A stretch of 5,478 nucleotides of DNA from contig JAUWWP010000205.1 in assembly GCA_030616835.1 (NCBI GenBank), positions 1 to 5,478 on the forward strand, read 5' to 3'. The notes under the pieces are model-generated. The model was not told the DNA's origin. It did not search any database and saw only the letters and a list, made by a program, of their open reading frames with translations. Source of the stretch: Deltaproteobacteria bacterium. Lineage in GTDB: Bacteria; Desulfobacterota; G020345765. Made by a program: the position numbers and the translations under genes. Below are positions 1-5,478 of this stretch, in pieces; positions within the stretch are counted from its first letter, which is position 1; each line of letters begins with the position of its first letter.

Positions 1-1619
1 ACGGAGGAACTTACATAGGTAGGCCTAAGGTTCATATCAAGAGTTAATATGACATCCGTAATGTTTTCGGCAAGTAGGCGGTATTGACTTTCGCTCTCCC
101 GCAGCACCTCTTCTGCCTGCTTGAGCTCGGTGATATCCCTAATCACTGTCAGAAAGACATCCTTATCACCCAAGTTGAACGGGGTCACATTTATGCTGGC
201 ATAGAAGAACCTGCTATCTTTTCGCTTCAGTTTACACTCAAAATCGCGAACAAAACCGTTAGCTTGCAACTTTTCCAAGTGTTGAGAACAATCTTCGGAA
301 TTCTGATAAGTGTCTTTCACATTGACTTGCAGGATCTCCGCTTTCGAGTAGCCCATCATCTTAAGCATGGCATCATTTGCATCCAAAATTTTACCGTCTG
401 GGTCGGATAGGCCAACGCCAATGGGTATGTTCTCAAAAAGGGCGCGAAAGTAAACTTCAGATTCTTGTAATGTCCTCTCTACTCGCTTGAGCTCGGTGAT
501 GTCGCGGAGCGTGCCGATTATGCCGATTGGGTTACCTGCCTCATCCCGAAGGAGCGAATTTTGCATTAGACCGGGAAAACCTGTGCCATCTCGTCGGACA
601 TGCCAGATCTCACCGCTGAACTCGCCCGTCTCTTTAATCTGCTGGAGAGATACCTCCACGGATGGCATCTGTTCAGGCGTATGAAAGATGGAGAGATGCT
701 TTCCAATCAGTTCCTCCGGGGTGTAACCGTGCATGACTGCGAAGGCATTGTTCACAAATAGCAGATTACCTTCCAGGTCAGACACGGCTACGCCTTCGCT
801 GCACTGCTTTACCACGGATGAGAGAAGCCTCAGCTGCTCCTCCGCTTTCTTGCGCTCGGTGATGTCGCGGGCAACAACAACGATTCCCTCCGGCACAGCA
901 GAAACACGAATATTTAAATACCCTGGTGTTCCGTCTGGATGTGGGAAAGGTGCTTCTATATCATTGGTTTTACCAGTGTCCATGGTGTCCTTGTAAGCGC
1001 GGAAGAAAGGGGTATCCTCAATACCGGGAAACAATTTTGTAATTTTGTTACTGAGAAGTTCACTTCGTGTATATTTCACAAATTGACAGGCAGCATTATT
1101 TACAAAGACATATCGCCAGTTGCGATCAATTACAAAGCACCCATCAGCAAGGTTCTCAAGAAACCCTCGATACTTCCTCTCACTCTCGTGCAGCGCTTTC
1201 TCCACCTTCTTACGCCCGGTGATGTCGCGGAACGTGCCGATTATATCGATCGGTTTGCCCGCCTCATCTGTAACTATGTTCATCGATAGATGGACATCAA
1301 AAGTTGAGCCATCTTTCCTCTTGGCGGCCAGTTCACCTATCCAATTATCTCTTTCCCGCAAAGCTCCTAATATCTTCAAAACTTGCTCTTTCACCTGCCA
1401 GAATTCTACGAGACGCCTTCCCAAAACCTCCTTATCATCATCAAATCCCCACATTTTGAGAAAAGAGTTGTTTACATAGGTTAGATTTCCATTAACGTCA
1501 GAGATGACGATGGCATTAGTAGATGACTCTATGGCACTACTTATGATCCTTTGCCACTTGGCTGTCATCGGCTCTGGAATTTCCGGCTTAATCTTGTTCA
1601 CTTTACTGTCCTTCTCCAT
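1..1619 (-). CDS. Multi-PAS sensor protein, N-terminal part (C-terminus beyond window)
   Basis: This is a cytoplasmic signal-sensing protein; 539 residues are visible and the frame is still open at base 1. There is no signal peptide or membrane segment. Four PAS/PAC units follow one another at about residues 27-140, 146-258, 264-381 and 386-502, and a fifth starts near 509. Each complete unit ends in the PAC signature RDIT followed by a charged helix, for example RDITGRKKVE (131-140), RDITERKKAE (251-260) and RDITELKRVE (372-381). These helices probably form the coiled-coil linkers that pass signals between PAS domains. Motifs such as YVNNSF and FVNNAF fit the PAS core. The ATG at 1619-1617 is chosen because an in-frame TAA lies three codons upstream; the SD is weak (AAGGGA, very close). 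Such proteins usually end in a histidine kinase, GGDEF or other output module, which cannot be seen here. Ligand or cofactor cannot be predicted. The PAS call is firm, the kinase call is not. Confidence 0.93.
   Translation of the reverse strand, partial: MEKDSKVNKIKPEIPEPMTAKWQRIISSAIESSTNAIVISDVNGNLTYVNNSFLKMWGFDDDKEVLGRRLVEFWQVKEQVLKILGALRERDNWIGELAAKRKDGSTFDVHLSMNIVTDEAGKPIDIIGTFRDITGRKKVEKALHESERKYRGFLENLADGCFVIDRNWRYVFVNNAACQFVKYTRSELLSNKITKLFPGIEDTPFFRAYKDTMDTGKTNDIEAPFPHPDGTPGYLNIRVSAVPEGIVVVARDITERKKAEEQLRLLSSVVKQCSEGVAVSDLEGNLLFVNNAFAVMHGYTPEELIGKHLSIFHTPEQMPSVEVSLQQIKETGEFSGEIWHVRRDGTGFPGLMQNSLLRDEAGNPIGIIGTLRDITELKRVERTLQESEVYFRALFENIPIGVGLSDPDGKILDANDAMLKMMGYSKAEILQVNVKDTYQNSEDCSQHLEKLQANGFVRDFECKLKRKDSRFFYASINVTPFNLGDKDVFLTVIRDITELKQAEEVLRESESQYRLLAENITDVILTLDMNLRPTYVSSS
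494..545 (-). repeat. Intragenic PAS/PAC repeat, copy in PAS unit 3
   Basis: This 52-base stretch encodes the end of PAS unit 3 (EAGNPIGIIGTLRDITE). It matches 1217-1268, the end of PAS unit 1, at 45 of 52 bases without gaps. A shorter core (GCTCGGTGATGTCGCGG on the plus strand, 491-507) is also identical to 854-870 at the end of PAS unit 2. GCTTGAGCTCGGTGAT occurs exactly at both 485-500 and 119-134, the ends of units 3 and 4. The DNA similarity exceeds that of the PAS cores, which suggests duplication or gene conversion at the PAC hinge. Confidence 0.8.
1217..1268 (-). repeat. Intragenic PAS/PAC repeat, copy in PAS unit 1
   Basis: This is the partner of 494-545, with 45 of 52 bases identical. 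It encodes EAGKPIDIIGTFRDITG at the end of the first PAS unit. Both copies lie in the same codon frame, so the repeat reflects the modular build of the protein and not an inserted element. Confidence 0.8.
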
Positions 1620-1644
1620 TTTCCCTTAGCTTAAAGGAAAATGG
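1616..1644 (-). promoter_or_regulatory. Hairpin over the start codon of the PAS sensor
   Basis: A perfect 9-base inverted repeat (CCATTTTCC at 1616-1624, GGAAAATGG at 1636-1644, loop of 11) overlaps the start of the minus-strand gene. In the mRNA the AUG sits inside the 3' arm and the weak SD lies partly in the loop. Pairing could limit initiation of the sensor. The repeat is seen directly; a regulatory role is inference, and an AT-rich stem of this size could also occur by chance. Confidence 0.4.
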
Positions 1645-1740
1645 GGTGGTTATAATGTCTGCCCTGCCCTTGGGCCCTGCATTGGGTATTTTCTTGTCCT
1701 TTTTAGAATCCTGATGGCTAATTTTTTACCCATCTCTATT

Positions 1741-1760
1741 TACTACTAATTACTACTAAT
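1741..1760. repeat. Tandem 10-base direct repeat
   Basis: TACTACTAAT occurs twice head to tail. It lies upstream of the leftward PAS sensor. It may be a regulator site or simply a slippage product; nothing distinguishes the two. Confidence 0.6.
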
Positions 1761-1942
1761 TTTTATGAATTTCAAGCTTTTTTTCCCATAGACTGCGGAG
1801 ACTGAGGCACATGGGCAACCCCCCTTTTTTAAAGACATTTTTTGGTTTGGAGTTATCCCAGATTTTGATTTGAAGTAGATAAGCAGACAGATAAAGATAA
1901 TATGGGAGGGGGATTTGTCATTTGGATTTGATGATTAGTAGC

Positions 1943-1971
1943 TTGTTTTTGGTGTCTTTCAGTGATATAAA
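1943..1971 (+). promoter_or_regulatory. Candidate sigma-70-type promoter for the leader/PhlG-like unit
   Basis: A -35-like TTGTTT (1943-1948) and a -10 TATAAA (1966-1971) are separated by exactly 17 bases. The TGA just before the -10 gives an extended TGn element, which would make up for the weak -35. The predicted transcription start near 1978 leaves a leader of about 60 bases before the first small ORF. Found by eye only; the surrounding DNA is AT-rich, so chance matches are possible. Confidence 0.45.
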
Positions 1972-2007
1972 ATGATTTAGGACTTTAAAATCACAGAGCA
2001 AGATGTG

Positions 2008-2034
2008 ACCCCTTTTTCTTTCCTAAAAGGAGGT
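2008..2034 (+). promoter_or_regulatory. Hairpin masking the Shine-Dalgarno of the leader ORF
   Basis: CCTTTT (2011-2016) can pair with AAAAGG (2025-2030) across an 8-base loop. Past one bulged A, ACC (2008-2010) pairs with GGT (2032-2034). The 3' arm contains the whole AGGAGG (2028-2033) that serves the ATG at 2039. In the folded form the ribosome site would be hidden. The pairing is read directly from the sequence; control of translation is inference. Confidence 0.45.
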
Positions 2035-2038
2035 GCTC

Positions 2039-2071
2039 ATGGCTCGTGGATTAAAAGAGGAAGTGATATAA
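2039..2071 (+). CDS. Short leader ORF (10 residues) upstream of the PhlG-like gene
   Basis: ATG at 2039 follows the strong SD AAAAGGAGG with good spacing and opens a reading frame for MARGLKEEVI, ending in TAA at 2069-2071. The start of the next gene comes four bases later, and that gene has no good SD of its own (only AGGAAG at 2057-2062, about 13 bases away). The small ORF may therefore deliver ribosomes to the downstream gene by termination-reinitiation. The peptide has no run of one amino acid typical of attenuator leaders. It could instead be the truncated start of a lost gene. Translation is plausible from the SD alone; a function for the peptide is not claimed. Confidence 0.45.
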   Translation: MARGLKEEVI

Positions 2072-2075
2072 CAAA

Positions 2076-2639
2076 ATGCGTTTTCTAAATAAAGTAACTG
2101 ATCGATTTATGAGTTACCTTACGCACAAGATCTTTGAAGCATCCAAGTCCGAGACCGTGGATGTTGTTGTTGAGCATGAGTTGCCGGGTGTTACCCCAGA
2201 GATGATCGACTGGTGGTGGGACCATATCGAGAACACGGAGCGCTACAAGTTGTGGCACCCCAAGGCTCACCTTTCGTTTGAATGGGAAGTCCCCCCGAGC
2301 AAAAGCGGACATGTCGGTACGATCCAGATCGTTCGGGAGAAGATTGGCGGAATCCCCAGTGCCTTGCGTATCCGCTGGGAAGAGCCAAGTTCGGTGCCCA
2401 TATCCACAACTTACAGCAATGTCCTGGCAGCCAGCACCTTAGGCCATCATGACGTGCCCATCAGTTGGATCACTCACGAGTACAAGGCGGAATCTTACGG
2501 AACCCGAATGCGCTCGACATTTCGACTCCCGGCGAAGACGCCTCGACTGTTCCGTAAGGCTTTGCGCAAGCATAATAAAGAGGAAATGCGGCAATTCTCT
2601 GAATTTCTTCCAGAACTTTACACGCGGACCGTTAGTTGA
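2076..2639 (+). CDS. DAPG hydrolase (PhlG)-like family protein
   Basis: A 187-residue soluble protein with no signal peptide or membrane segment. The stretch ELPGVTPEMIDWWWDHIENT followed by RYKLWHPKAH (residues 35-54 and 56-65) resembles the PhlG/2,4-diacetylphloroglucinol hydrolase family. That family has a Bet v1-like fold and a zinc-dependent active site that cleaves the carbon-carbon bond of an acetyl group on a phloroglucinol ring. Polar residues that could bind metal include H61, H65, E87, H134 and E136, but I could not align them to known ligands. Pseudomonas PhlG is clearly longer (about 290 residues), so this is a short version close to the core domain. No phloroglucinol synthesis genes are visible, so the true substrate is unknown. 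The ATG at 2076 lies just after the leader ORF stop. Family membership is moderately sure; DAPG activity is not implied. A general SRPBCC-type lipid or aromatic binder is the alternative. Confidence 0.75.
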   Translation: MRFLNKVTDRFMSYLTHKIFEASKSETVDVVVEHELPGVTPEMIDWWWDHIENTERYKLWHPKAHLSFEWEVPPSKSGHVGTIQIVREKIGGIPSALRIRWEEPSSVPISTTYSNVLAASTLGHHDVPISWITHEYKAESYGTRMRSTFRLPAKTPRLFRKALRKHNKEEMRQFSEFLPELYTRTVS

Positions 2640-2650
2640 AATTGCAAAGC

Positions 2651-2658
2651 AAAAGGAG
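2651..2658 (+). promoter_or_regulatory. Orphan Shine-Dalgarno-like sequence
   Basis: AAAAGGAGGG (from 2651) is a near-perfect SD, but no start codon with a usable frame follows at the normal distance. The next gene begins about 90 bases further on and has no SD. The inverted-repeat sequence at 2671-2738 lies between them, so this may be the former ribosome site of the dehydrogenase gene. Confidence 0.35.
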
Positions 2659-2670
2659 GGCACCAGGGAG

Positions 2671-2738
2671 TCGGGGTCAGATCTTCACTTAGTCACATAA
2701 GAAAAGGATTCAGTATTCAATAGTAAGATGACCCTGAT
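2671..2738. repeat. Degenerate inverted repeat, RAYT/MITE-like remnant
   Basis: The left end GTCGGGGTCAGATCTTCAC (from 2670) is matched by an imperfect inverted copy on the right, GTAAGATGACCCTGAT (2723-2738), with about 30 unrelated bases between. GGGGTCAGATCTT-type ends recall the sequences that flank IS200-like REP-associated tyrosine transposases (RAYT) in many environmental bacteria; that link is from memory, not from a search. No transposase is present, so this would be a solo, non-autonomous or decayed copy. It could form a hairpin in RNA and affect read-through or translation of the next gene. Confidence 0.45.
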
Positions 2739-2746
2739 TTTTTATT

Positions 2747-3421
2747 ATGAATATTAGGTCGGCATTATTAGTAGGAGCAAGTGGTCTTACCGGAGGGCAT
2801 TGTTTGAGATTCCTCCTGGAAAGTGATCTGTATGATAAGGTCACCACTCTCGTAAGGAAACCGCTGCCCCGGGAGCATGAAAAGCTGCAGCAGCACGTGA
2901 TCGATTTCGATAAATTAGAAAAGTATTCGCATTTAATCACCGCCAACGACACTTTCTGTTGCCTGGGGACCACCATGAGCCAAGCTGGCTCCAAAGACGC
3001 ATTTTACAAGGTCGATTGCACCTACCCCCATGAAATTGCTAAGCTCGCCGTTAAAAACGGTTCGGAGCGTTTCTTGATCATTACTGCAATCGGGGCAAAT
3101 TCCAGGTCTCTATTCTTCTACAATCGGGTCAAAGGGGATGTGGAGAACACTGTCAGCAAGCTGCCTTTTAAAGGAATCTACATTTTCCGTCCATCCATAC
3201 TATTAGGACATCGAGAAAAATTTAGGCGGGGAGAGAAACTCGGGATGAGCCTGGGCAAAAAAGTCTCGCCTTTCCTCGTCGGGCCATTTAAAAAATATCG
3301 CGCCATCGAAGCAGAAGTCGTCGCTTTTTCTCTCGTGCATATAGCGCGGGAAGGACCTGACGGCGTCAATATATTGGAATCGGATCATATCCAATCCATC
3401 TATGATAAAAATCGTAAGTGA
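2747..3421 (+). CDS. HTATIP2/TIP30-like atypical short-chain dehydrogenase
   Basis: A 224-residue cytosolic NAD(P)-binding oxidoreductase with a Rossmann fold. The dinucleotide-binding glycine motif GASGLTG is at residues 10-16. CCLGTT (71-76) and the following AGSKDAFYKVD are hallmarks of the HTATIP2-like branch. The pair Y125 and K129 in FYNRVKG forms the YxxxK catalytic motif of short-chain dehydrogenases, and IFRPSILLG (146-154) marks the family's C-terminal half. Length matches the bacterial family. The ATG at 2747 is the only suitable start: an in-frame TGA lies at 2735-2737 and the glycine motif begins nine residues in. No SD precedes it, which is unusual next to the strong SDs of its neighbours. 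The substrate is unknown; the eukaryotic relative is a poor guide. It probably follows the PhlG-like gene by read-through across 107 bases. Confidence 0.88.
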   Translation: MNIRSALLVGASGLTGGHCLRFLLESDLYDKVTTLVRKPLPREHEKLQQHVIDFDKLEKYSHLITANDTFCCLGTTMSQAGSKDAFYKVDCTYPHEIAKLAVKNGSERFLIITAIGANSRSLFFYNRVKGDVENTVSKLPFKGIYIFRPSILLGHREKFRRGEKLGMSLGKKVSPFLVGPFKKYRAIEAEVVAFSLVHIAREGPDGVNILESDHIQSIYDKNRK

Positions 3422-3492
3422 ATGATAGTTAGGCCTATACATTTCACAAAATTTTAAACGTTTCCTTTTTCCAACTTGATGGAGGGAGAACG

Positions 3493-3978
3493 ATGAGCAT
3501 TAAGTGGAAACCGAAAGGAACCTGGCGGGAAAAATTAGAAAAGGATCAAGAGCCCAAAGTAGTTAAAGTCCCACCCAAGATGCAAAAACGATTCGGCACG
3601 GGGACAATGCTTATCCCCAAGCCGTTGGATGTGGATGCGTTAATTCGCAAGGTCCGAAAAGGAAAACTGGTTACTCAGGCTCGGATCAGGGAAAAATTGG
3701 CCAAAGAATTTAAAGCCGACACCGCCTGTCCGATAACCACCGGAATTTTTGTCCGGATTGCCGCCTAGACTGCCTAAGAAGATCTACGGCTGGGTAAGAA
3801 ATCTATAACCCCTTACTGGCGGGTTATTAAAAACGACGGTAGTTTAAATGAAAAACTTCCCGGTGGGGTAAAATCCCAGGCTGAGCGTTTGAAGAAAGAA
3901 GATTATCGCATTGAGCCAGGGAAGGGAAAGAAGCCGCCCAAAGTGAAAGATTTTGAAAAACATTTGGTAATGCTCTAA
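3493..3978 (+). pseudogene. MGMT-like DNA-binding-domain protein, interrupted by two in-frame stops
   Basis: Translation from the ATG at 3493 (SD GGAGGGAG just upstream) gives 91 residues and then TAG at 3766-3768, with TAA at 3775-3777. The same frame continues without a shift for 66 more codons to TAA at 3976-3978. The whole frame of 161 codons resembles the MGMT-family proteins of about 150-165 residues. KVRKGKLVTQARIREKLAKE (54-73) is the winged-helix DNA-binding part and ACPITTGIF (78-86) the conserved core. After the stops come SITPYWRVIKNDGSLNEKLP (104-123) and KDFEKHLVML (152-161). The methyl-accepting PCHR motif of true O6-alkylguanine transferases is absent, so even the intact protein would be a non-catalytic relative, perhaps a lesion-binding protein. 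Both halves are well preserved, so inactivation would be recent. Alternatives are a functional 91-residue truncated form, stop readthrough, or sequence error. TAA is an ordinary terminator elsewhere here, which argues against recoding. Confidence 0.8.
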
Positions 3979-4040
3979 CTTTATTGAACTAAAGAGGATT
4001 GAGCCAATCAATAAAATGAGGAACAATTTAGAAAAATAAA

Positions 4041-4046
4041 AGGAGG
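4041..4046 (+). promoter_or_regulatory. Strong Shine-Dalgarno of the VIT-VWA gene
   Basis: AGGAGG lies 6 bases before the ATG at 4053 and fixes this start, which is also followed directly by a signal peptide. No promoter is evident in the 74 bases after the MGMT-like frame, so transcription may come from upstream. Confidence 0.8.
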
Positions 4047-4052
4047 TTAAAA

Positions 4053-5478
4053 ATGAAAAAGCTTCTAATTCTTTGTCTCATCCTCTCCCTTTTCAGCCCG
4101 GCAACAGCCGATCAAAAGGAACCATCCACCGACAAAACACTCTCTCCTTACTTTTTCGTAAAAAGCGATGATCCCTCGGTAGACCAACTACCCCTCAAAA
4201 GCACCGGCGCCGAGGTGGATATTGCCGGCGTGATAGCCCGGGTGAAAGTAACCCAGGTTTACAAAAACGAAGGACAACGACCCCTGGAAGCGATTTACAT
4301 ATTTCCCGGTTCCACCCGGGCCGCCGTCCACGGGATGAAAATGACTATCGGCGAGAGGACCATTACCGCCAAAATAGAGAAGCGTGCGGAAGCTCGCCAG
4401 CAGTACGAGGAGGCAAAGCAGGCTGGCAAAACGGCTTCCCTTCTGGAACAGCAGCGCCCCAACGTTTTCCAGATGAACGTCGCCAATATCCTCCCCGGAG
4501 ACGAAATCAAGGTGGAATTAGTCTACACCGAGTTACTTGTGCCGGAAAACGGTATCTACGAGTTCGTTTACCCCACGGTAGTGGGTCCTCGCTATAGTGA
4601 AACGCCGGCCGCAGGGGCGCCGGACACGGAGAAGTGGGTGCAGAGCCCTTACCTCCGCGAAGGGAAAAAACCGCCCTACACCTTTGACATCAATACGCAC
4701 ATAGCAACCGGCATCGCCCTGAAAGAAATAGCCTCTCCCACTCACGAGGTAAAGATCAATTTCCTGGACAAGGAGGAGGCGGAAATAAAACTGGCCGAAA
4801 CGGAAAAAAGCGGCGGCAACCGTGATTTCGTCCTCCGCTACCGGCTGGCTGAAGACAAAATCGAAACCGGGCTTCTCCTCTACGAAGGCAAGGAAGAAAA
4901 CTTCTTCCTGTGCATGATCGAGCCGCCCCGCCGCTTTACCTCTGCTTCCATTCCGCCCCGGGAATATATTTTCATCGTGGATGTCTCCGGATCCATGTAC
5001 GGCTTTCCACTGGACATTTCTAAAGAAGTGATGAGACACATAATAAACGCCCTGCGTCCCCAGGATTACTTTAATATCCTTTTCTTCGCCGGAGGTTCCT
5101 ATGTGCTCTCCCCCCAATCGCTGGAAGCGACGCAGGGAAACAAAACCCATGCCCTGCGGGAATTAGAGAAGCAGAGGGGTGGCGGGGGAACCCGGCTGCT
5201 CCCCGCTCTGCAGCAGGCCTTCTCTCTCCCCTGGGCCCGCCAGGATATTTCCCGCGTTATCGTCATTGCCACCGACGGCTATGTAAGCGTTGAGCGGGAA
5301 ACCTTTAAGCTTATCCGGGAAAACCTGAACCAGGCAAATCTGTTCGCCTTTGGCATCGGCAGTTCTGTCAACCGGCACCTCATCGAGGGGATGGCGAGGG
5401 TGGGCAAAAGCTCGCCGTTTGTTGTTCTGGACCCGAATGGGGCCCCGAAGATGGCAGAGCGCTTCCGTAAATATGTCG
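4053..5478 (+). CDS. Secreted VIT and von Willebrand A domain protein (C-terminus beyond window)
   Basis: 475 residues are visible and the frame is open at the right edge. Residues 1-19 form a signal peptide (MKKLL, a hydrophobic core to about 15, then SPATA before D20), so the protein is exported; C8 is not in a lipobox. A VIT (vault/inter-alpha-trypsin) domain spans about 45-180, with the typical VTQVYKNEGQRPLEAIYIFP (66-85) and QYEEAKQAGKTASLLEQQRP (116-135). The VWA domain begins near 303 and has a complete metal-ion-dependent adhesion site: DVSGS (D310, S312, S314), T380 after a GGGG run, and TDG with D408. The pattern fits bacterial inter-alpha-trypsin-inhibitor heavy-chain-like proteins, some of which carry a C-terminal sorting signal or membrane anchor; that part cannot be seen. 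The likely role is metal-dependent protein binding at the cell surface or in the periplasm; partner unknown. An overlapping minus-strand frame at 4533-5150 is a shadow. Confidence 0.93.
   Translation, partial: MKKLLILCLILSLFSPATADQKEPSTDKTLSPYFFVKSDDPSVDQLPLKSTGAEVDIAGVIARVKVTQVYKNEGQRPLEAIYIFPGSTRAAVHGMKMTIGERTITAKIEKRAEARQQYEEAKQAGKTASLLEQQRPNVFQMNVANILPGDEIKVELVYTELLVPENGIYEFVYPTVVGPRYSETPAAGAPDTEKWVQSPYLREGKKPPYTFDINTHIATGIALKEIASPTHEVKINFLDKEEAEIKLAETEKSGGNRDFVLRYRLAEDKIETGLLLYEGKEENFFLCMIEPPRRFTSASIPPREYIFIVDVSGSMYGFPLDISKEVMRHIINALRPQDYFNILFFAGGSYVLSPQSLEATQGNKTHALRELEKQRGGGGTRLLPALQQAFSLPWARQDISRVIVIATDGYVSVERETFKLIRENLNQANLFAFGIGSSVNRHLIEGMARVGKSSPFVVLDPNGAPKMAERFRKYV

Larger units (their letters stand above)
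1620..2038. other. AT-rich non-coding region between divergent genes
   Basis: About 420 bases without a credible gene on either strand. It must hold the upstream signals of both the leftward PAS sensor and the rightward leader/PhlG-like genes. Visible content: the start-codon hairpin at 1616-1644; a tandem repeat of TACTACTAAT (1741-1760); three AGATAA hexamers (1877-1882, 1889-1894, 1895-1900); two GGATTTG copies (1911-1917, 1924-1930); a candidate promoter (1943-1971); and an SD-masking hairpin (2008-2034). No convincing promoter for the leftward gene was found; TTGAAA with a poor -10 can be read on the minus strand near 1790-1760, but it is too weak to call. No riboswitch or small RNA was recognised. 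Confidence 0.7.

Noticed and set aside
84..1479. Several plus-strand frames across the left third
   Set aside because: They are shadows of the minus-strand PAS sensor, whose frame is continuous with four PAS/PAC units.
1790..1826. Possible GEMM (c-di-GMP) riboswitch because of GAGGCACATGGGCAACC
   Set aside because: Only the first short block resembles the aptamer. The needed downstream GACGCAAAGC-type block and paired stems are absent.
1810..1826. Possible intrinsic terminator GGGCAACCC followed by a T run
   Set aside because: The stem would be only three to four base pairs and no gene ends nearby on the plus strand.
3430..3437. Palindrome TAGGCCTA after the dehydrogenase gene
   Set aside because: Eight bases is too short to mean anything, and the similar AGGCCT near base 20 lies inside the PAS gene.
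3766..3777. Pyrrolysine or other stop-codon recoding in the MGMT-like gene
   Set aside because: Only one of the two stops is TAG; the other is TAA, which ends this same frame at 3976-3978 as a normal terminator. Loss of function by nonsense mutation is simpler. Kept only as an alternative in the findings.
3844..4026. Minus-strand 60-codon hydrophobic frame
   Set aside because: It overlaps the preserved C-terminal half of the MGMT-like gene and arises as its reverse complement; no SD supports it.
4533..5150. Long minus-strand frame of 205 codons
   Set aside because: It lies antisense within the VIT-VWA gene, whose domains and motifs are clear. The antisense product has no recognisable motif and no SD of note.

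Overview
The window carries five protein-coding loci and one long intergenic region. No rRNA, tRNA, CRISPR array or complete transposon was seen. The gene set fits an environmental, probably Gram-negative bacterium of the kind rich in multi-PAS sensors, such as Desulfobacterota/Deltaproteobacteria or a similar uncultured lineage. The evidence is a stacked-PAS signalling protein, a secreted VIT-VWA protein, and a fragment resembling the ends of RAYT-type (REP-associated) elements. This placement is inference; there is no phylogenetic marker here.

Layout. Bases 1-1619 (minus strand) hold the N-terminal 539 residues of a multi-PAS sensor, with four complete PAS/PAC units and the start of a fifth; the output domain lies beyond base 1. 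Bases 1620-2038 are AT-rich and non-coding. They separate the sensor from rightward genes and contain a plausible sigma-70-type promoter, short repeats, and two hairpins placed over translation-start signals. Bases 2039-2639 hold a 10-codon leader ORF with a strong Shine-Dalgarno (SD) sequence, followed four bases later by a 187-residue protein resembling the DAPG hydrolase (PhlG) family. Bases 2640-2746 contain an orphan SD and then a degenerate inverted repeat. Bases 2747-3421 encode an atypical short-chain dehydrogenase of the HTATIP2/TIP30-like type. Bases 3493-3978 are an MGMT-like DNA-binding-domain gene with two in-frame stop codons in the middle, although the rest of the frame is still readable. 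Bases 4053-5478 encode a secreted VIT plus von Willebrand A protein that runs off the right edge.

How the genes relate. All loci right of 1620 point the same way and could be partly co-transcribed, but gaps of 70-110 bases and unrelated predicted functions argue against a tight pathway operon. The sensor is divergent from the PhlG-like gene and might regulate it, but nothing in the sequence proves this.

The observations most worth following are the doubly interrupted but otherwise preserved MGMT-like frame, the sequestered SD and leader peptide ahead of the PhlG-like gene, and the repeat that seems to have separated an SD from the dehydrogenase start codon. I found no convincing complete new system.
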